Source: Steromphala cineraria (Eukaryota; Mollusca; Gastropoda; Trochida; Trochidae). Taken from it: a DNA stretch of 64,000 bases. Both the position numbers and the translations under genes were made by a program. Location: the NCBI GenBank assembly GCA_916613615.1, contig OU744723.1, positions 27,426,710-27,490,709 of the forward strand. The letters run 5' to 3'. How positions within the stretch are numbered: position 1 is the stretch's first letter; each line of letters begins with the position of its first letter. Positions 45,831 through 57,800 of the stretch are shown piece after piece. The notes beneath the pieces were generated by a model. It saw nothing but the letters and a program-made list of their open reading frames with translations, searched no databases and was not told where the DNA came from.

Positions 45831-46590
45831 GGACGATTCCCAGATTGTAAAGGGCTTTGTACGTGACTTTGAGTCCTACTCGTCGACTTTGAGAGACGAT
45901 TTTAAGATGGTGAGGGGCGTTGGACGTGGCTTAAAGTCCTACTGATCGACTTTGAAAGACGATTACCAGATTGTGAGGGGCTTTTTACGCGACTATGATT
46001 CCTACTGATCGACTTTGAGAGACGATTCCCAGATTGTGAGAGGCTTTGTACGTGACTTGGAGTCTTAAATAACAACTTTTAGGTAGGATTCCTAGATTGT
46101 AAGGGGCTTTTTACGCGACTTTGATTTCTACTGATCGACTTTGAGAGACGATTCCCAGATTGTGAGGGGCTTTATACGCGATTTTGAGTCCTACTCATCA
46201 ACTTTGAGAGAAGATTCCCAGATTTTGAGGGGCTTTTTTAAGCGACGTTGATTCCTACTGACCGACTTTTAGAGACGATTCCTAGATTGTGAAGGGTTTT
46301 GTGTGCGTCTTCGAGTCTCTGTAAACAACTTTAAGGGACGAATCCCAGATTGTGAGAGGCTTCGTGTGCGTCTTTGAGTCTTTGTAAACAACTTTAAGGG
46401 ACGATTCCCAGATTGTGAGGGGCTTTGTGTGCGTCTTTGAGTCTTTGTAAGGGACTTAAAGGGACGATTCCCAGATTGTGAGGGGTCTTGTACACGACTT
46501 TGATTCCTACTAATCGACTTTGAGAGACGATTCTTAGATTGTGAGGAGCTTTGTACGTGACTTTGAGTCTCAAATAACAATGATACATTG
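45830..46590. repeat. 63-bp minisatellite
   Basis: About twelve diverged units with GACGATTCCCAGATTGTGAG, GGGCTTTGTACGTGACTTTG and AGTCCTACTGATCGACTTT. Units vary between about 57 and 66 bases. Minus-strand serine/glutamine-rich frames are a by-product. There is no spacer pattern, so it is not a CRISPR array. Confidence 0.93.
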
Positions 46591-47067
46591 TTAAGAGACA
46601 TGAGCCACCCAAACAATGAAATAGGGTTATGAGAGACTAATCGTCATAAAATGACGCGTAAAACGAACAACAGTTTATAAATATATAGGATGAAGTAAAA
46701 AATACACATAGATTAAGCTACATATCACGTTTCATGATAAACGTGCTAAAATATACATGTAAATAAAAAGAAATATGATACATTGAATTACATTAAAATG
46801 GGAAATTACAGGAAAATAAATTATAGAATAACTCACAGCAGAAATGTCACAGTAAAAGGTCACAAACTAATTCTAACATTTCAAACGGTTTAGTTTAGTT
46901 TTACCTCGGAATATAATAATAATAGTGGAATATTGTTGTGATTTTTCAATATTTTAAATATTTTTTAATATTGTAGTTAAAGGTATATATTGCTTCATGT
47001 AATATTAACATAACATAACTTTATTTTATGTCTTGTAATATTAAAATAAAAGTACCGAGGTTACAGA
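46590..47067. other. AT-rich spacer
   Basis: I see no gene or structured repeat; it is low-complexity A/T sequence. Confidence 0.4.
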
Positions 47068-47789
47068 AGCTCACCTTAAAATGAATGATGTGGTAATATG
47101 GTTTAATTGTGTAACCATCTTTTATATGATAATTGATTATGGCTGCCATCATGATTTTTTTATCTTTTAAAATGCTATTCTTCTGTTGGAAACCACTAGA
47201 GCTTTAACAAACATTAATACAAGAATGATATAATCATGATTTGTTAACAAGCAGCAGGTTTTTGTATAACTTTTTTGTATATCTATGGCTGAATTGGTGA
47301 CCATCTTGGACTTTTTAATCTTCAAAATGCTACTTTTATATGGGCATCTGTATTAATTTCATTATGATATCTTGATTGGTTTAGGAGTATTCATTTAGTC
47401 ACACTCTCAACTTCCAAAGAACTAAAAAGATGATGCACATAAACATTTGGAATATATCCCTCTGACACAAATCACAAATTCAGCTAGTGATAAGTCCAAT
47501 TGCCAAAGTAAAATGTCCAGGTCAATGTCTGATGTAATTCTAACTGAAGATTTCTGAATATCTTAAATCTTGACATATGTTAGTGCAATCTGATTGGTCA
47601 GAATAGGCTAGCAACATGGGGGTTTATGCTAATTACTAGATAAGATGACCTATGATGACCTCTTGCACCTGCATGTAGCTTATGTAACTTATCCTCTTAT
47701 GTAAGTTACTGTTATTCCATATAGTGAGTGTCCCCCCCCTCATTTCAATATGAAATACAGATACCCTTTAGAGGAGAGTTGCAGGAGAG

Positions 47790-47862
47790 GGGCTGGAAGG
47801 ATAGGAGGGGAAAGGGGGTGGTTGTGGGGGGTGGGGGTGGGGGATAGAAGGGTTGGGGGTAA
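47790..47862 (+). other. G-quadruplex-prone G-rich tract
   Basis: Runs of four to six G (AGGGGAAAGGGGG, TGTGGGGGGTGGGGGT, GGGGGATAG, TTGGGGGT) lie on the plus strand with short loops, meeting the usual G4 pattern several times over. The frame at 47750-47932 across it is Gly/Arg-rich and unlikely to be real. Confidence 0.6.
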
Positions 47863-48464
47863 AAGAGAGGTTTGCAATGGAGATAATTTGGAGGTCAACT
47901 CAGTAATATGTTTATTGAAGTATCTTAACTAACAGAGAGAATTGGTGAGAAAGACTTTGTAAAAAAAGAATTGTTCAGACAGCTGTTCAATGAATGCTGT
48001 TTTGAAGATGAATATTATATCTTTTATTAGCATGACAAAAAAAAAAAAGATAATTAGTTATTCATTAACCAAAATTTTCAATTTGGAATAAATTAATTGC
48101 TTGGGAACAAAGGAGTAAAAAACCTTACAGTTAGTGTTGGGAGTGAACAAATTTAATCATTTTAAATACTTTTGAAAAGGATTTGTTTGCATTGAATGAT
48201 CATTATAATTATTGAGATAATCATTGTTCAGACCGTAATAAGATATAGATGATTAAGAAATGTATATTTATCCCTCACTGGCTATGTTATTTGCCATATA
48301 TGAAGTGTCAGGAATTATGTAACCCACTGATGGAGTGACCAACTTTTATCATTTTATGTTTTATTAAAAGGATTTATGAAAACAGTCATGCTTCAGGCTG
48401 TTCGCAGATAAAGATGATTCATACATTTTTTTGTAACTGTATTTATAGTGTTGATAAATATTAC

Positions 48465-49903
48465 AACAAGTATTTGTCACAAAGGTGACATGATCCCCCG
48501 CCGCAAATTGATGTTAACAACAAGAAGCTGGACGGACGTACGGAGCGGAATACTATGTCCCCCGTGAAGACTCAAGGTTAATGGGTTCATGAGATATGGC
48601 GCTAACAACATTTTTAAAACTGATCAAAGTCTCGCCGTTGAAAATGAGGTCAAGGTCACCGAAAACTTTTCAGGTCTGCGTATTCCCCAGATGAAGACTG
48701 GTACCAAGTTTGAAGATTCTTGGTTGAGCAGTTCATTAGATATCCCGCTAACAACATTTTCAAAACTGGTCAAAGTCTCGCCTTGACCTTGAAAATGAGG
48801 TCAAGGTCACCAAAACCTTTTCAGGTCTGCGTATTCCCCAGATGAAGACTGGTACCAAGTTTGAAGATTCTAGGTTGAGCGGTTCATGAGATATCGCGCT
48901 AACAACATTTTCAAAACTGGTCAAAGTCTCACCTCGACCTTGAAAATGAGGTCAAGGTCACCGAAAACTTTTCAGGTCTGCGTATTCCCCAGATGAAGAC
49001 TGGTACTAAGTTTGAAGATTCTAGGTTGAGCGGTTCATTAGATATCGCCCTAACAACATTTTCAAAACTGGTCAAAGTCTCTCTGTGACCTTGAAAATGA
49101 GGTCAAGGTCACCGAAAACTTTTCAGGTCTGCGTATTCCCCAGATGAAGACTGGTTCCGAGTTTGAAGATTCTAGGTTGAGCGGTTCATTAGATATCGCG
49201 CTAACAACATTTTCAAAACTGGTCAAAGTCTCTCTGTGACCTTGAAAATGAGGTCAAGGTCACCGAAAACTTTTCAGGTCTGCGTATTCTCCAGATGAAG
49301 ACTGGTTCCGAGTTTGAAGATTCTAGGTTGAGCGGTTCATTAAATATCTCGCTAACAACATTTTCAAAACTGGTCAAAGTCTCGCTGTGACCTTGAAAAT
49401 GAAGTCAAGGTCACCGAAAACTTTTAAGGTCTGCGTATTCCCCAGATGAAGACTGGTACCAAGTTTGAAGATTCTAGGTTGAGCAGTTCATTAGATATCG
49501 CGCTAACAACATTTTCAAAGCTGGTCAAAGTCTCGCTGTGACCTTGAAAATGAAGTCAAGGTCACCGAAAACTTTTCAGGTCTGCGTATTCCCCAGATGA
49601 AGACTGGTACCGAGTTTGAAGATTCTAGGTTGAGCGGTTCATTAGATATCGCGCTAACAACATTTTCAAAACTGGTCAAAGTCTCGCTGTGACCTTGAAA
49701 ATAAAGTCAAGGTCACCAAAAACTTTTCAGGTCTGCGTATTCCCCAGATGAAGACTGGTACCAAGTTTGAAGATTCTAGGTTGAGTGGTTCATTAGATAT
49801 CGCGCTAACAAGAAGCGGGACGGACGTACGTACGTACGTACGGACGTACGGAGCTGAATACTATATCCCCCGTTTCGCGCTAAACGCGCGGCGGGGGATA
49901 ACA
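48465..49903 (+). repeat. Dispersed element with eight 151-bp units carrying nuclear-receptor half-sites
   Basis: Start AACAAGTATTTGTCACAAAG, TGACATGATCCCCCGCCGC; end TTTCGCGCTAAACGCGCGGC, GGGGGATA, a terminal hairpin. Between lie eight units of about 151 bases marked by CAGGTCTGCGTATTCCCCAG (48671, 48822, 48972 and onward), GGTTGAGCGGTTCATTAGAT and AACATTTTCAAAACTGGTCA. Each has TCAAGGTCA; five have AGGTCAAGGTCA (48647, 48798, 48949, 49100, 49251). Related copies are at 13665-14315 and 56058-56405. Confidence 0.92.
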
Positions 49904-51429
49904 AGCGTATCAATACAAATATAATGACATTGATTTGATTGATCAGGAAATGTATTCTTTTCAATGAATTTCATGAAATCTAATTGAAAATTCAATATAA
50001 TTGACATATTGACCATCTTGGATTCTTGATAATAAAATAAACGCGTCTTTGTCAGGAATCACTATATAAAAAAATACTCACTTTTCAGAATGATATCTTA
50101 ATTGATTTAGTAGGAGTAGTACTTGGCCTGAAATCTAATTGAAAAATAATGACTTCTATGATGACATGTTAATTGTTCCCAGAACCCCTTCAGCATTATA
50201 CAATTATCATTTAGTTTTACAGGTATTTATAAAACACATGGTATTGGAACTGGAACCTGATACAAAATACCTCTATTATTAACTTATCATGTAGATTACT
50301 GTAAAAGAAGATTCTTGACTTGTTAATATTAACTCATCCTGCAGATTGTTGTACACAAAAGTTGATTCTTGACTTGTTTAAATTGTTATTTGTAAAAAGT
50401 ATTACTATTATTAGAATACAAGTATACTTTTCATAAAGACAATTTATATACTTTCCATAAAGTCCATTATGTTCTATTTATCAATTAGGTCAGGATTACT
50501 ATGCATTATACAAGCAGGCAAGGCTGCTAGCACCAGATCCTTAAGGAGAGTGTAGCAATTTGTGTATTTGGCTTTGTGTATGTATATTTGGAGAAGCATC
50601 CTAGTGTGCTGAGCATATAAACCTGAACTCTGGCTAAGCCCTTATGTGTGGTATTAAAAGACTTGACGGGAGAGAACATGAATTGTTGTGAAAAATATAT
50701 ATAATTTCACAAAATATAGTTAGCTTATGTCCTAAATTGATTTTGTGTCAAGAAGAACTTCTGTTAGATATAGAAATGGTACAAATATGAGTAAAACACA
50801 GGAACTGAAACCTGATGCAAAATAACTCTTTCCACATCAACTTATCATGTAGATTGCTAAACACAAAGCTTATTGTTGACAAATTTTGTGTAAGTTGTTT
50901 TTCTTAGAAAGAACATATCACTGTCATGAGAATACAAGTCTAATTTCCATAACTCTTATTGCATACACATGGCCATATAGCATAATGCTCTACCATATCA
51001 ATTGGGTCAGGTTGATTATGCAACAGACTAGCAGCTGAGACTGTGATGCTAGCAGCCTGTATTGGGATGTGTATTAGAAATGCATAGTGGACTCAACAGG
51101 AATTTCTGAACTCTGGTTGACCCCTTTTGTATGGTATTTAAAGGAATATAAGGGAGATACCATTGTTTAAAATTCAACATGATGTTTAATGTCATTGGGT
51201 TTTTGCAGCTAGTTGCCATAAATATTTTAAACAAATTAATTAATCATGTTTGTCTTTCATCTTAATGTTTTAGAAACACTTAAAAATATAGAACAACTTG
51301 CATGACAATCTTAAATATTCCATATTCAAGATAATATTATGATTAGTAAGTTCAAATTAGAGAATTTATATGGTTCGAGTGATCACTTGATGAAAGCTTA
51401 AAATTTAGTAATAATGATGCGTCATCTGC

Positions 51430-52360
51430 AGCTGAAAAGTCAATATGGCTGCTATCGCGCCCATCTTGGATTCTCAGAACTGAAAAGTTTACCTTTGTGA
51501 GAGGAATCACTATAGGTATAACATACTACAATATGAAAATGATATCTAGATTGGTTTAGGAGAAGGAGTCATTTTAATGAAATCTAATTGAAAAATTCAA
51601 TATGGCTGCCATAGCGGCCATATTGGATTCTCAAAACTGTAACATCTACCTTTCTGTGCGGAATCACCATAGTTATAACATATTACAATTTCAGAATGAT
51701 ATATAGATTGGTTTAGAAAGAGTAGTCTTTTCATGAAATCTAATTGAAAATTCAATATGGCTGCCATGGTGGCCATCTTGGATTCTCAAAACTGAAACGT
51801 CTACTTTTCTGTGAGGAATCACCATGGGTATAACATTCTACAATTTCAGAATGATATCTGGATTCGTTTAGGAGGAGTAGTCTTTTTCCTGAAATCTAAT
51901 TGAAAATTCAATATGGCTGCCATGGTGGCCATCTTGGATTCTCAAAACTGAAACATCTACCTTTCTGTGAGGAATCACCATGGGTATAACATACTACAAT
52001 TTCAGAATGATAACTGCATTCATTAAGGAGGAGTAGTCTTTTTCCTGAAATCTAATTGAAAATTCAATATGGCTGCCATGGTGGCCATCTTGGATTCTCA
52101 AAACTGAAACGTCTACCTTTCTGTGAGGAATCACTATGGGTATAACATACTACAATTTCAGAATGATATCTGGATTCGTTAAGGAGGAGTAGTCTTTGTC
52201 ATGAAATCTAATTGAAAATTCAATATGGCTGCCATGGCGGCCATCTTGGATTCTCAAAACTGAAACGTCTACCTTTCTGTGAGGAATCACCATGGGTATA
52301 ACATACTACAATTTCAGAATGATATCTGGATTCGTTTAGGAGGAGTAGTCTTTTTTGTGA
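51430..52360. repeat. Homogenised array of about 156-bp units
   Basis: The last six units of the 5.4-kb element are nearly identical, each with AATATGGCTGCCATGGTGGC and ACATACTACAATTTCAGAAT. The first one or two are more diverged. Similarity rises toward the right end. Confidence 0.92.
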
Positions 52361-52469
52361 AAGTTTACGGACTGACGGACGGACGGACGGACAGACAGAC
52401 AGACGGACGACGGACGAAGCGCCATGACATAAGCTCATGTTTACTTTGTAAAGGTGAGCTAAAAACTGG

Positions 52470-52615
52470 GTGGTATTTGTCCTAGGTGGCATTTGTCCTA
52501 GGTGGCATTTGTCCTAGGTGGCATTTGTCCTAGGTGGCATTTGTCCTGGTGGCATTTGTCCGGGTGGGTAATGTCCGTTGGCATTTGTCCGGGTGGCATT
52601 TGTCCTGCTCCCTTT
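52470..52615. repeat. 16-bp microsatellite-like array
   Basis: GGTGGCATTTGTCCTA is repeated about eight times with increasing changes toward the right (GTCCGGGTGG variants). It starts about 10 bases after the inverted end of the 5.4-kb element. Confidence 0.9.
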
Positions 52616-52901
52616 TTAAAGTACCATGACTTTAGGCATCCGGACATCTGCCATTTGAAGTTGTGTATTATGAAGACGGATATTACAGATAACAGGTGCA
52701 AGGTGTCAGTTTATTGATGTCCAGTGACTCTAGTCATGTGTCGTAACAAGTCATATAACTGTCGGGTTGCTTTTTGATGGCGCCATCATGTCTGGTTGAG
52801 TGGACAATAGATGTGTACAAGGCAATTGCCGCCAATTAAATGTTATTTCCTTCGCCGACAGAATGTCTAGCTTAACAAGCAAAAAAGTGAGCGTGGCTCA
52901 C

Positions 52902-53963
52902 TAATACCCCCGACCGTGCATCCCTGACTAACTGAATTACTTTTTACTTTCAATGTAGTCATCTCTTGCACAGCATTTGACCCCCAAAGAGGAATAGAGA
53001 AAAATGACTAATCCAAAAAATGGAAGTTTGTAAAAAAAAAAAAACACACAAAAAACACTCATCAATTTTAGTATTGATTTGGCACAGCACCGCTCCTAGT
53101 ATGGAAGAAGACATGTGCAAAATGTGAAAAGAATCAGATGAAACTTTTTTCCCGTAATAGGTCGGACAAATCTGATATTGGAAAATGACTAAGTTCAAAA
53201 CATGGAAATTTGTAAAAAAATAAAAAATTAATGAAATTTGCTGTTACTTCACACTGCACCCCTCCTAGTAGGGTAGAAGACATGTGCAAAATTTGAAATT
53301 AATCGGATAAATAGTTGTCCAGTAATAGGTCGGACAAATCTGATATTTGAAAATGACTAAGTTCAAAACATTGAAATTTGTAAAAAATTAATAAAAAATT
53401 CAAATGTTAATGAAATTTGCTGTAGCTTGGCACTGCACCCCTCCTAGTAGGGTAGAAGACATGTGCAAAATTTGAAATTAATCGGTCAAATAGTTTTCCC
53501 GTAATAGGTCGGACAAATCTGATATTGGAAAATGACTAAGTTCAAAACATGGAAATTTGTAAAAAATTAATAATAAATTCAAATGTTAACGAAATTTGCT
53601 GTTACTTGGCACTGCACCCCTCCTAGTAGGGTAGAAGACATGTGCAAAATTTGAAATAAATCGGTCAAATAGTTTTCCCGTAATAGGTCGGACAAATCTG
53701 ATATTTGAAAATGACTAAGTTCAAAAAATGGAAATTTGTAAAAAATTAATAAAAAATTCAAATGTTAACGAAATTTGCTGTAACTTCGCACTGCACCCCT
53801 CCTAGTAGGGTAGAAGACATGTGCAAAATTTGAAATTAATCGGACAAATGGTTTTCCCGTAATAGGTCGGACAAAAAATGTCCTCGGACGGACACACACA
53901 CACACGGACGGACGGAATCGTTGGTATTACAAGATACCCCGGACCGTTGGTCGGGGGTATAAT
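52902..53963. mobile_element. Element of about 176-bp units with TACCCCCGACC inverted ends
   Basis: Left CTAATACCCCCGACCGT and right GGTCGGGGGTATAATA are reverse complements. About five units inside are marked by CACTGCACCCCTCCTAGTAG, GGTAGAAGACATGTGCAAAA, CCCGTAATAGGTCGGACAAA and AAAATGACTAAGTTCAAAAC. The right end has CACACACACACACGGACGGA. No coding capacity is seen. Confidence 0.88.
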
Positions 53964-54826
53964 AAACCAAATGAAGATGTAGAACTAATATCTGTCTAAT
54001 GAAAACCAGTAACCGAATGAAAGTTCCATTGTCCGGAGCACATTTTTATAATTGATTTCCAATATGGTACCGATATGCTCAAATGCATTGTTTTGGACAA
54101 GATATTCATAAGTAATAGTACTGAATGTTGCACAGTTTTAAGTAAAACATTATGCAAAGTATGAAAACATCGCTAGTTTAGAAACTTGCATACGGTTGAA
54201 CAATATGCGCCTGTACGGCAAGTAGTGGCGAGTTGCGCAAAGCAAACAGCGCCGAGTAGGGATGACGCTGATTGAGATTCCCGACTCACTGTGGCCTAAT
54301 TAATTTTCGCTTTCCAGTGTTTTATTCCGAGCCGTGACCATCTTTAATATTTGTATGTTATGATATCAAGTTTACCATCAGTTGGTTCTAAAATTGCAAA
54401 AATCTTTCAAAAACAATCATAAATAACAAAGTTACGACTTAAAGAAAAAAATATCAGTTTTTGAGATTTTTCAAGTAGGGTCAAATTTTGAATTGCATAT
54501 AACTCTTTAAATCGTTCGGTGACACCCAAATTTTATTTCATTTTCGAATTCAGCACATCAAAAAGTACCTATATACCAAAAATGAGAAAATTCTTGAAAC
54601 TTTTATTACTGGGTAGACTAAACCCTTAAGACAAAACACTATCATTAGCTAGAGATATATTTTAAATATATGTAAATCAATATATTAATTTTTCACTATG
54701 CAAATTTGTTTCATATTATCATTTGTGTTGAAAATGTATATAACTCCCTGGCAAAGTGGACCAAGGTGAAAGACATATGAATCAAATTCTCTTTTAAAAT
54801 AATAGCGAACAACTTGTAGAACTGCT
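53964..54826. other. Region downstream of KTI12
   Basis: Bases 54180-54320 (GTAGTGGCGAGTTGCGCAAA, GCAAACAGCGCCGAGTAGGG, ACGCTGATTGAGAT) resemble the inner right part of the TTAA-flanked element at 37650-37780. A minus-strand AATAAA (complement of 54602-54607) is about 220 bases beyond the KTI12 stop and is a candidate polyadenylation signal. Confidence 0.5.
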
Positions 54827-57800
54827 TCAGCGTAGACTGTTGTTGAGAAACTGGACGAACATGTTGTAGAGTTTAGAGCAATCTTCCACAGGGTGCAGCT
54901 TCGTGTACGTTATGAACTGACGGCGATGACGGTGTAGTTCAGACAGAGTTATCGTTCTTGTCAGTTGTACCTGCAACAGATCATAGTCACGTGATTAACA
55001 GTGAGTTATTATTTCAAAAATAATACAGACAATAGTCACATGATGAGCTATGTATCATTATTTCAAGGAACATAATAATAAGAATAATGTGCATACTTAT
55101 ATTGCGAGTTTTCCACGTCCGAAGACATGCTCAAAGCGCTACATCATTACCCCTAAGGAGTGTACTATAACAGCTGCTGCTAAGCGCTAATCCAGCAACG
55201 TAGATCAGTACATCCAATTTTCAGGTACCCATTTTAACAGCTGGGTGGACTGAGTGCAACGTGGATGAAGTGCCTTTCCCAGGAACATCACAAGAAGAGA
55301 CCAAAGTCACAAATTTGTTGTGTCTCCATCGCGATTTGAACCCGGGTCTCTGGCGTGAGAGGCCAGCATGCTAACCACTACACCACTGTGCTCCACATAC
55401 AGCCAATAGGCACATGATTTATAAACGATGTGTCTTTAAAATACATACAGACAATAGTATGATGTGTCATTATTTCAAAGAACAACATACATATTTTACT
55501 TTAACTGTTACATGATCTTAGATCAAGAAATGGAACAATTTCTAGGGTCTTAATTTTAAAAGAAAATTATGATCCACTGATTGGATAAACAGAACATTCA
55601 CATGGATGTGATTCATCCTTCGAGCAAAAGGATTTTTAGAACTTTACCATTGGCCATGCAAGAGCCATACATTATCTGAACCTGTTTGGTACCCAGTGTA
55701 TGAAATACAGCCAAATTGCTGGTTACATTTGGTCCGGGCCGGTGATGTTGGATGTTTCTTCAATCATACCATGATTTCAACAAAATACCATTTACGGACT
55801 GTGCAATTTTTAACTTTTTCCCCCACACAACTTATCAATTACTACTGAGCTCCACCAGGACAGTCACACACTGTGACAGCACTGCCAGGTTAAAGGACAT
55901 AACCCTAGACGTACCTTCTCGCTGGCCCCGGGTATTCTGATCTCATCTCCCGCTACTCCCATCTTCTGACCTTCCATGACCGTCTGCAACCAATGAGAAA
56001 CTCTTTTAACTCTGTTATAATACATGCCTGCTTGAAAGATCCTGAGTGCTTTACTAACAAGTATTTGTCACAAAGATGACATGATCCCCCGCCGCAAATT
56101 GATGTTAACAACAAGAAGCTGGACGGATGTACGGAGCGGAATACTATGTCCCCCGTGGAGACTCAAGGTTAATGGGTTCATGAGATATGGCGCTAACTAT
56201 ATTTTTAAAACTGGTCAAAGTCTCGCTGAAGTCAAGGTCACCGAAAACTTTTCAGGTCTGCGTATTCCTCAGATGAAGACTGGTACCAAGTTTGATGATT
56301 CTAGGTTGAGCGGTTCATTAGATATCGCGCTAACAAGAAGCGGGACGGACGTACGGAGCTGAATACTATTTCCCCCGCTTCGCGCTTAACGCACGGCAGG
56401 GGATAATTATCATCACAAGTAATGTTAGGAACATAAAGCAGGGATTAGATAAAATCATGGGCAGAGGGTTGATATGTTTGTCCTTGAAACCAATCCCTCA
56501 ATAGAGCTATAGGGGCAGGTCACTGAAGGATATTGAAACCAAGAGCATTTGGGAAAAACAAGTATCTGGTTTACAGACAAAATGAATTTGGTCAAATTGT
56601 GGTGGAAATGATACTGTATTGGTTACATAAGACCATTGTATGAGAGATAGCATTCAGACAGCAAGGGGTACAATACTCACAGCGACGGTCTCCTGTGTCA
56701 CTCGGTCCAGCTCGTACAGGAAGTTGGTGGAGGACAGTGGTTGCTTGGGAAGAAAACAATATCGTTACATTCTATCTCAACTAGACACATACAAAGAGAA
56801 TTATTGTAAATATTGAAATAATATCAATAATATTACTTAAAACTCCGATAATTCTGTGTTTGTTGTTGAGCCAAGTCTGTTTTCAAAAAGCTCTCATGCT
56901 AAGGCTGTCCTTAGCCTAGAGTTTTAACACTTAGAGCAACTGGCCCCCTAGCCTTTCTTTCTCATGGAAGTATGGTCAGGGTTCGAAATTAGCACTAGCC
57001 CGGTAGCCCATGGCTAGTGAAAATTATGCTGGGCTAGTAAAGTGCAATCATTGGTAGTCCGAAGGGCTAGTTGAATTTTAAGAAAATATCTATATATATA
57101 GGTGTATTTGGCTAGTAAAAACATGTTTGGGCTAGTGCTCACAGAAATGCCCTAGTCCGAATGGCTAGTACCCGAATAGGACTAATTTCGACCCCTGAAT
57201 GGTGATTGTTGATCAGTAATGTAGACCTTGTACATTTTCATACCTCTATTTGTAAGAATATCATTGGTCAGTGGACATCACGTGATTGAGAAATAAATCT
57301 GTACACGCTCCCGGCTATCAGTGAAGAGATCAGTTTTGTGAGAGAAACTTGTGACACTGACCTGAGATATTGACTCGTCACATGATTTGTCACATGATTG
57401 CATCTGCCACATGATGCTTTTGTTTTGGGGAAACAGATAAAACAAATACATAACAAATATGAGGGGAAAAAAAATTTGGTATAACAAATCACTTAATTAC
57501 TAATGGTAAGGTCATTATGGGAATCAAGGACTCCAGAAACTGACTACCTCGGCGGTTCAACATGCGGCCTTGGTCAGGTCAGACAGCATCGTGGAGTCAG
57601 GACTTGATTCCTTGTATCTCACATAATGACCTCACCATGAGTAATTAAGTGTACAATAATCTAAGGTGAACCTATTTCAGAAGTTACACTATGAATGTAG
57701 CTCTCAGTCTTATATCCAAAGCTCTTTCTCAGCATAAGAAAGTTATAAGCCAATATGAGTATGCTGCTTTCAACAACTCAGTGCTACAAATGGAAATAAG

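Larger units (their letters stand above)
47068..52460. mobile_element. 5.4-kb element of about 156-bp units with short inverted ends
   Basis: It starts AGCTCACCTT (47068-47077) and ends AAGGTGAGCT (52451-52460), exact reverse complements. Units with GGCTGCCAT, GGCCATCTTGGATTCTCAAA, GGAATCACCAT, TTTCAGAATGATATCTGGAT and GAAATCTAATTGAAAATTCA are degenerate at 47130-47560 and at 49970-50160. They become highly similar at 51440-52350. The right end carries GGACGGACGGACGGACAGAC. A second element (48465-49903) is nested inside. No coding capacity is seen, so it is a non-autonomous satellite-like element. Confidence 0.75.

Noticed and set aside
45830..46590. Regular repeats considered as a CRISPR array
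   Set aside because: Units are contiguous and diverging, with no unique spacers, in a eukaryotic context.
47750..47932. Gly/Arg-rich 60-codon frame
   Set aside because: It translates a simple G-rich tract; no homologue and no gene context.
48465..49903. Call as a Helitron because of the terminal hairpin
   Set aside because: The end does not read CTRR after the hairpin and no 5' TC or A/T insertion site is clear; left unclassified.
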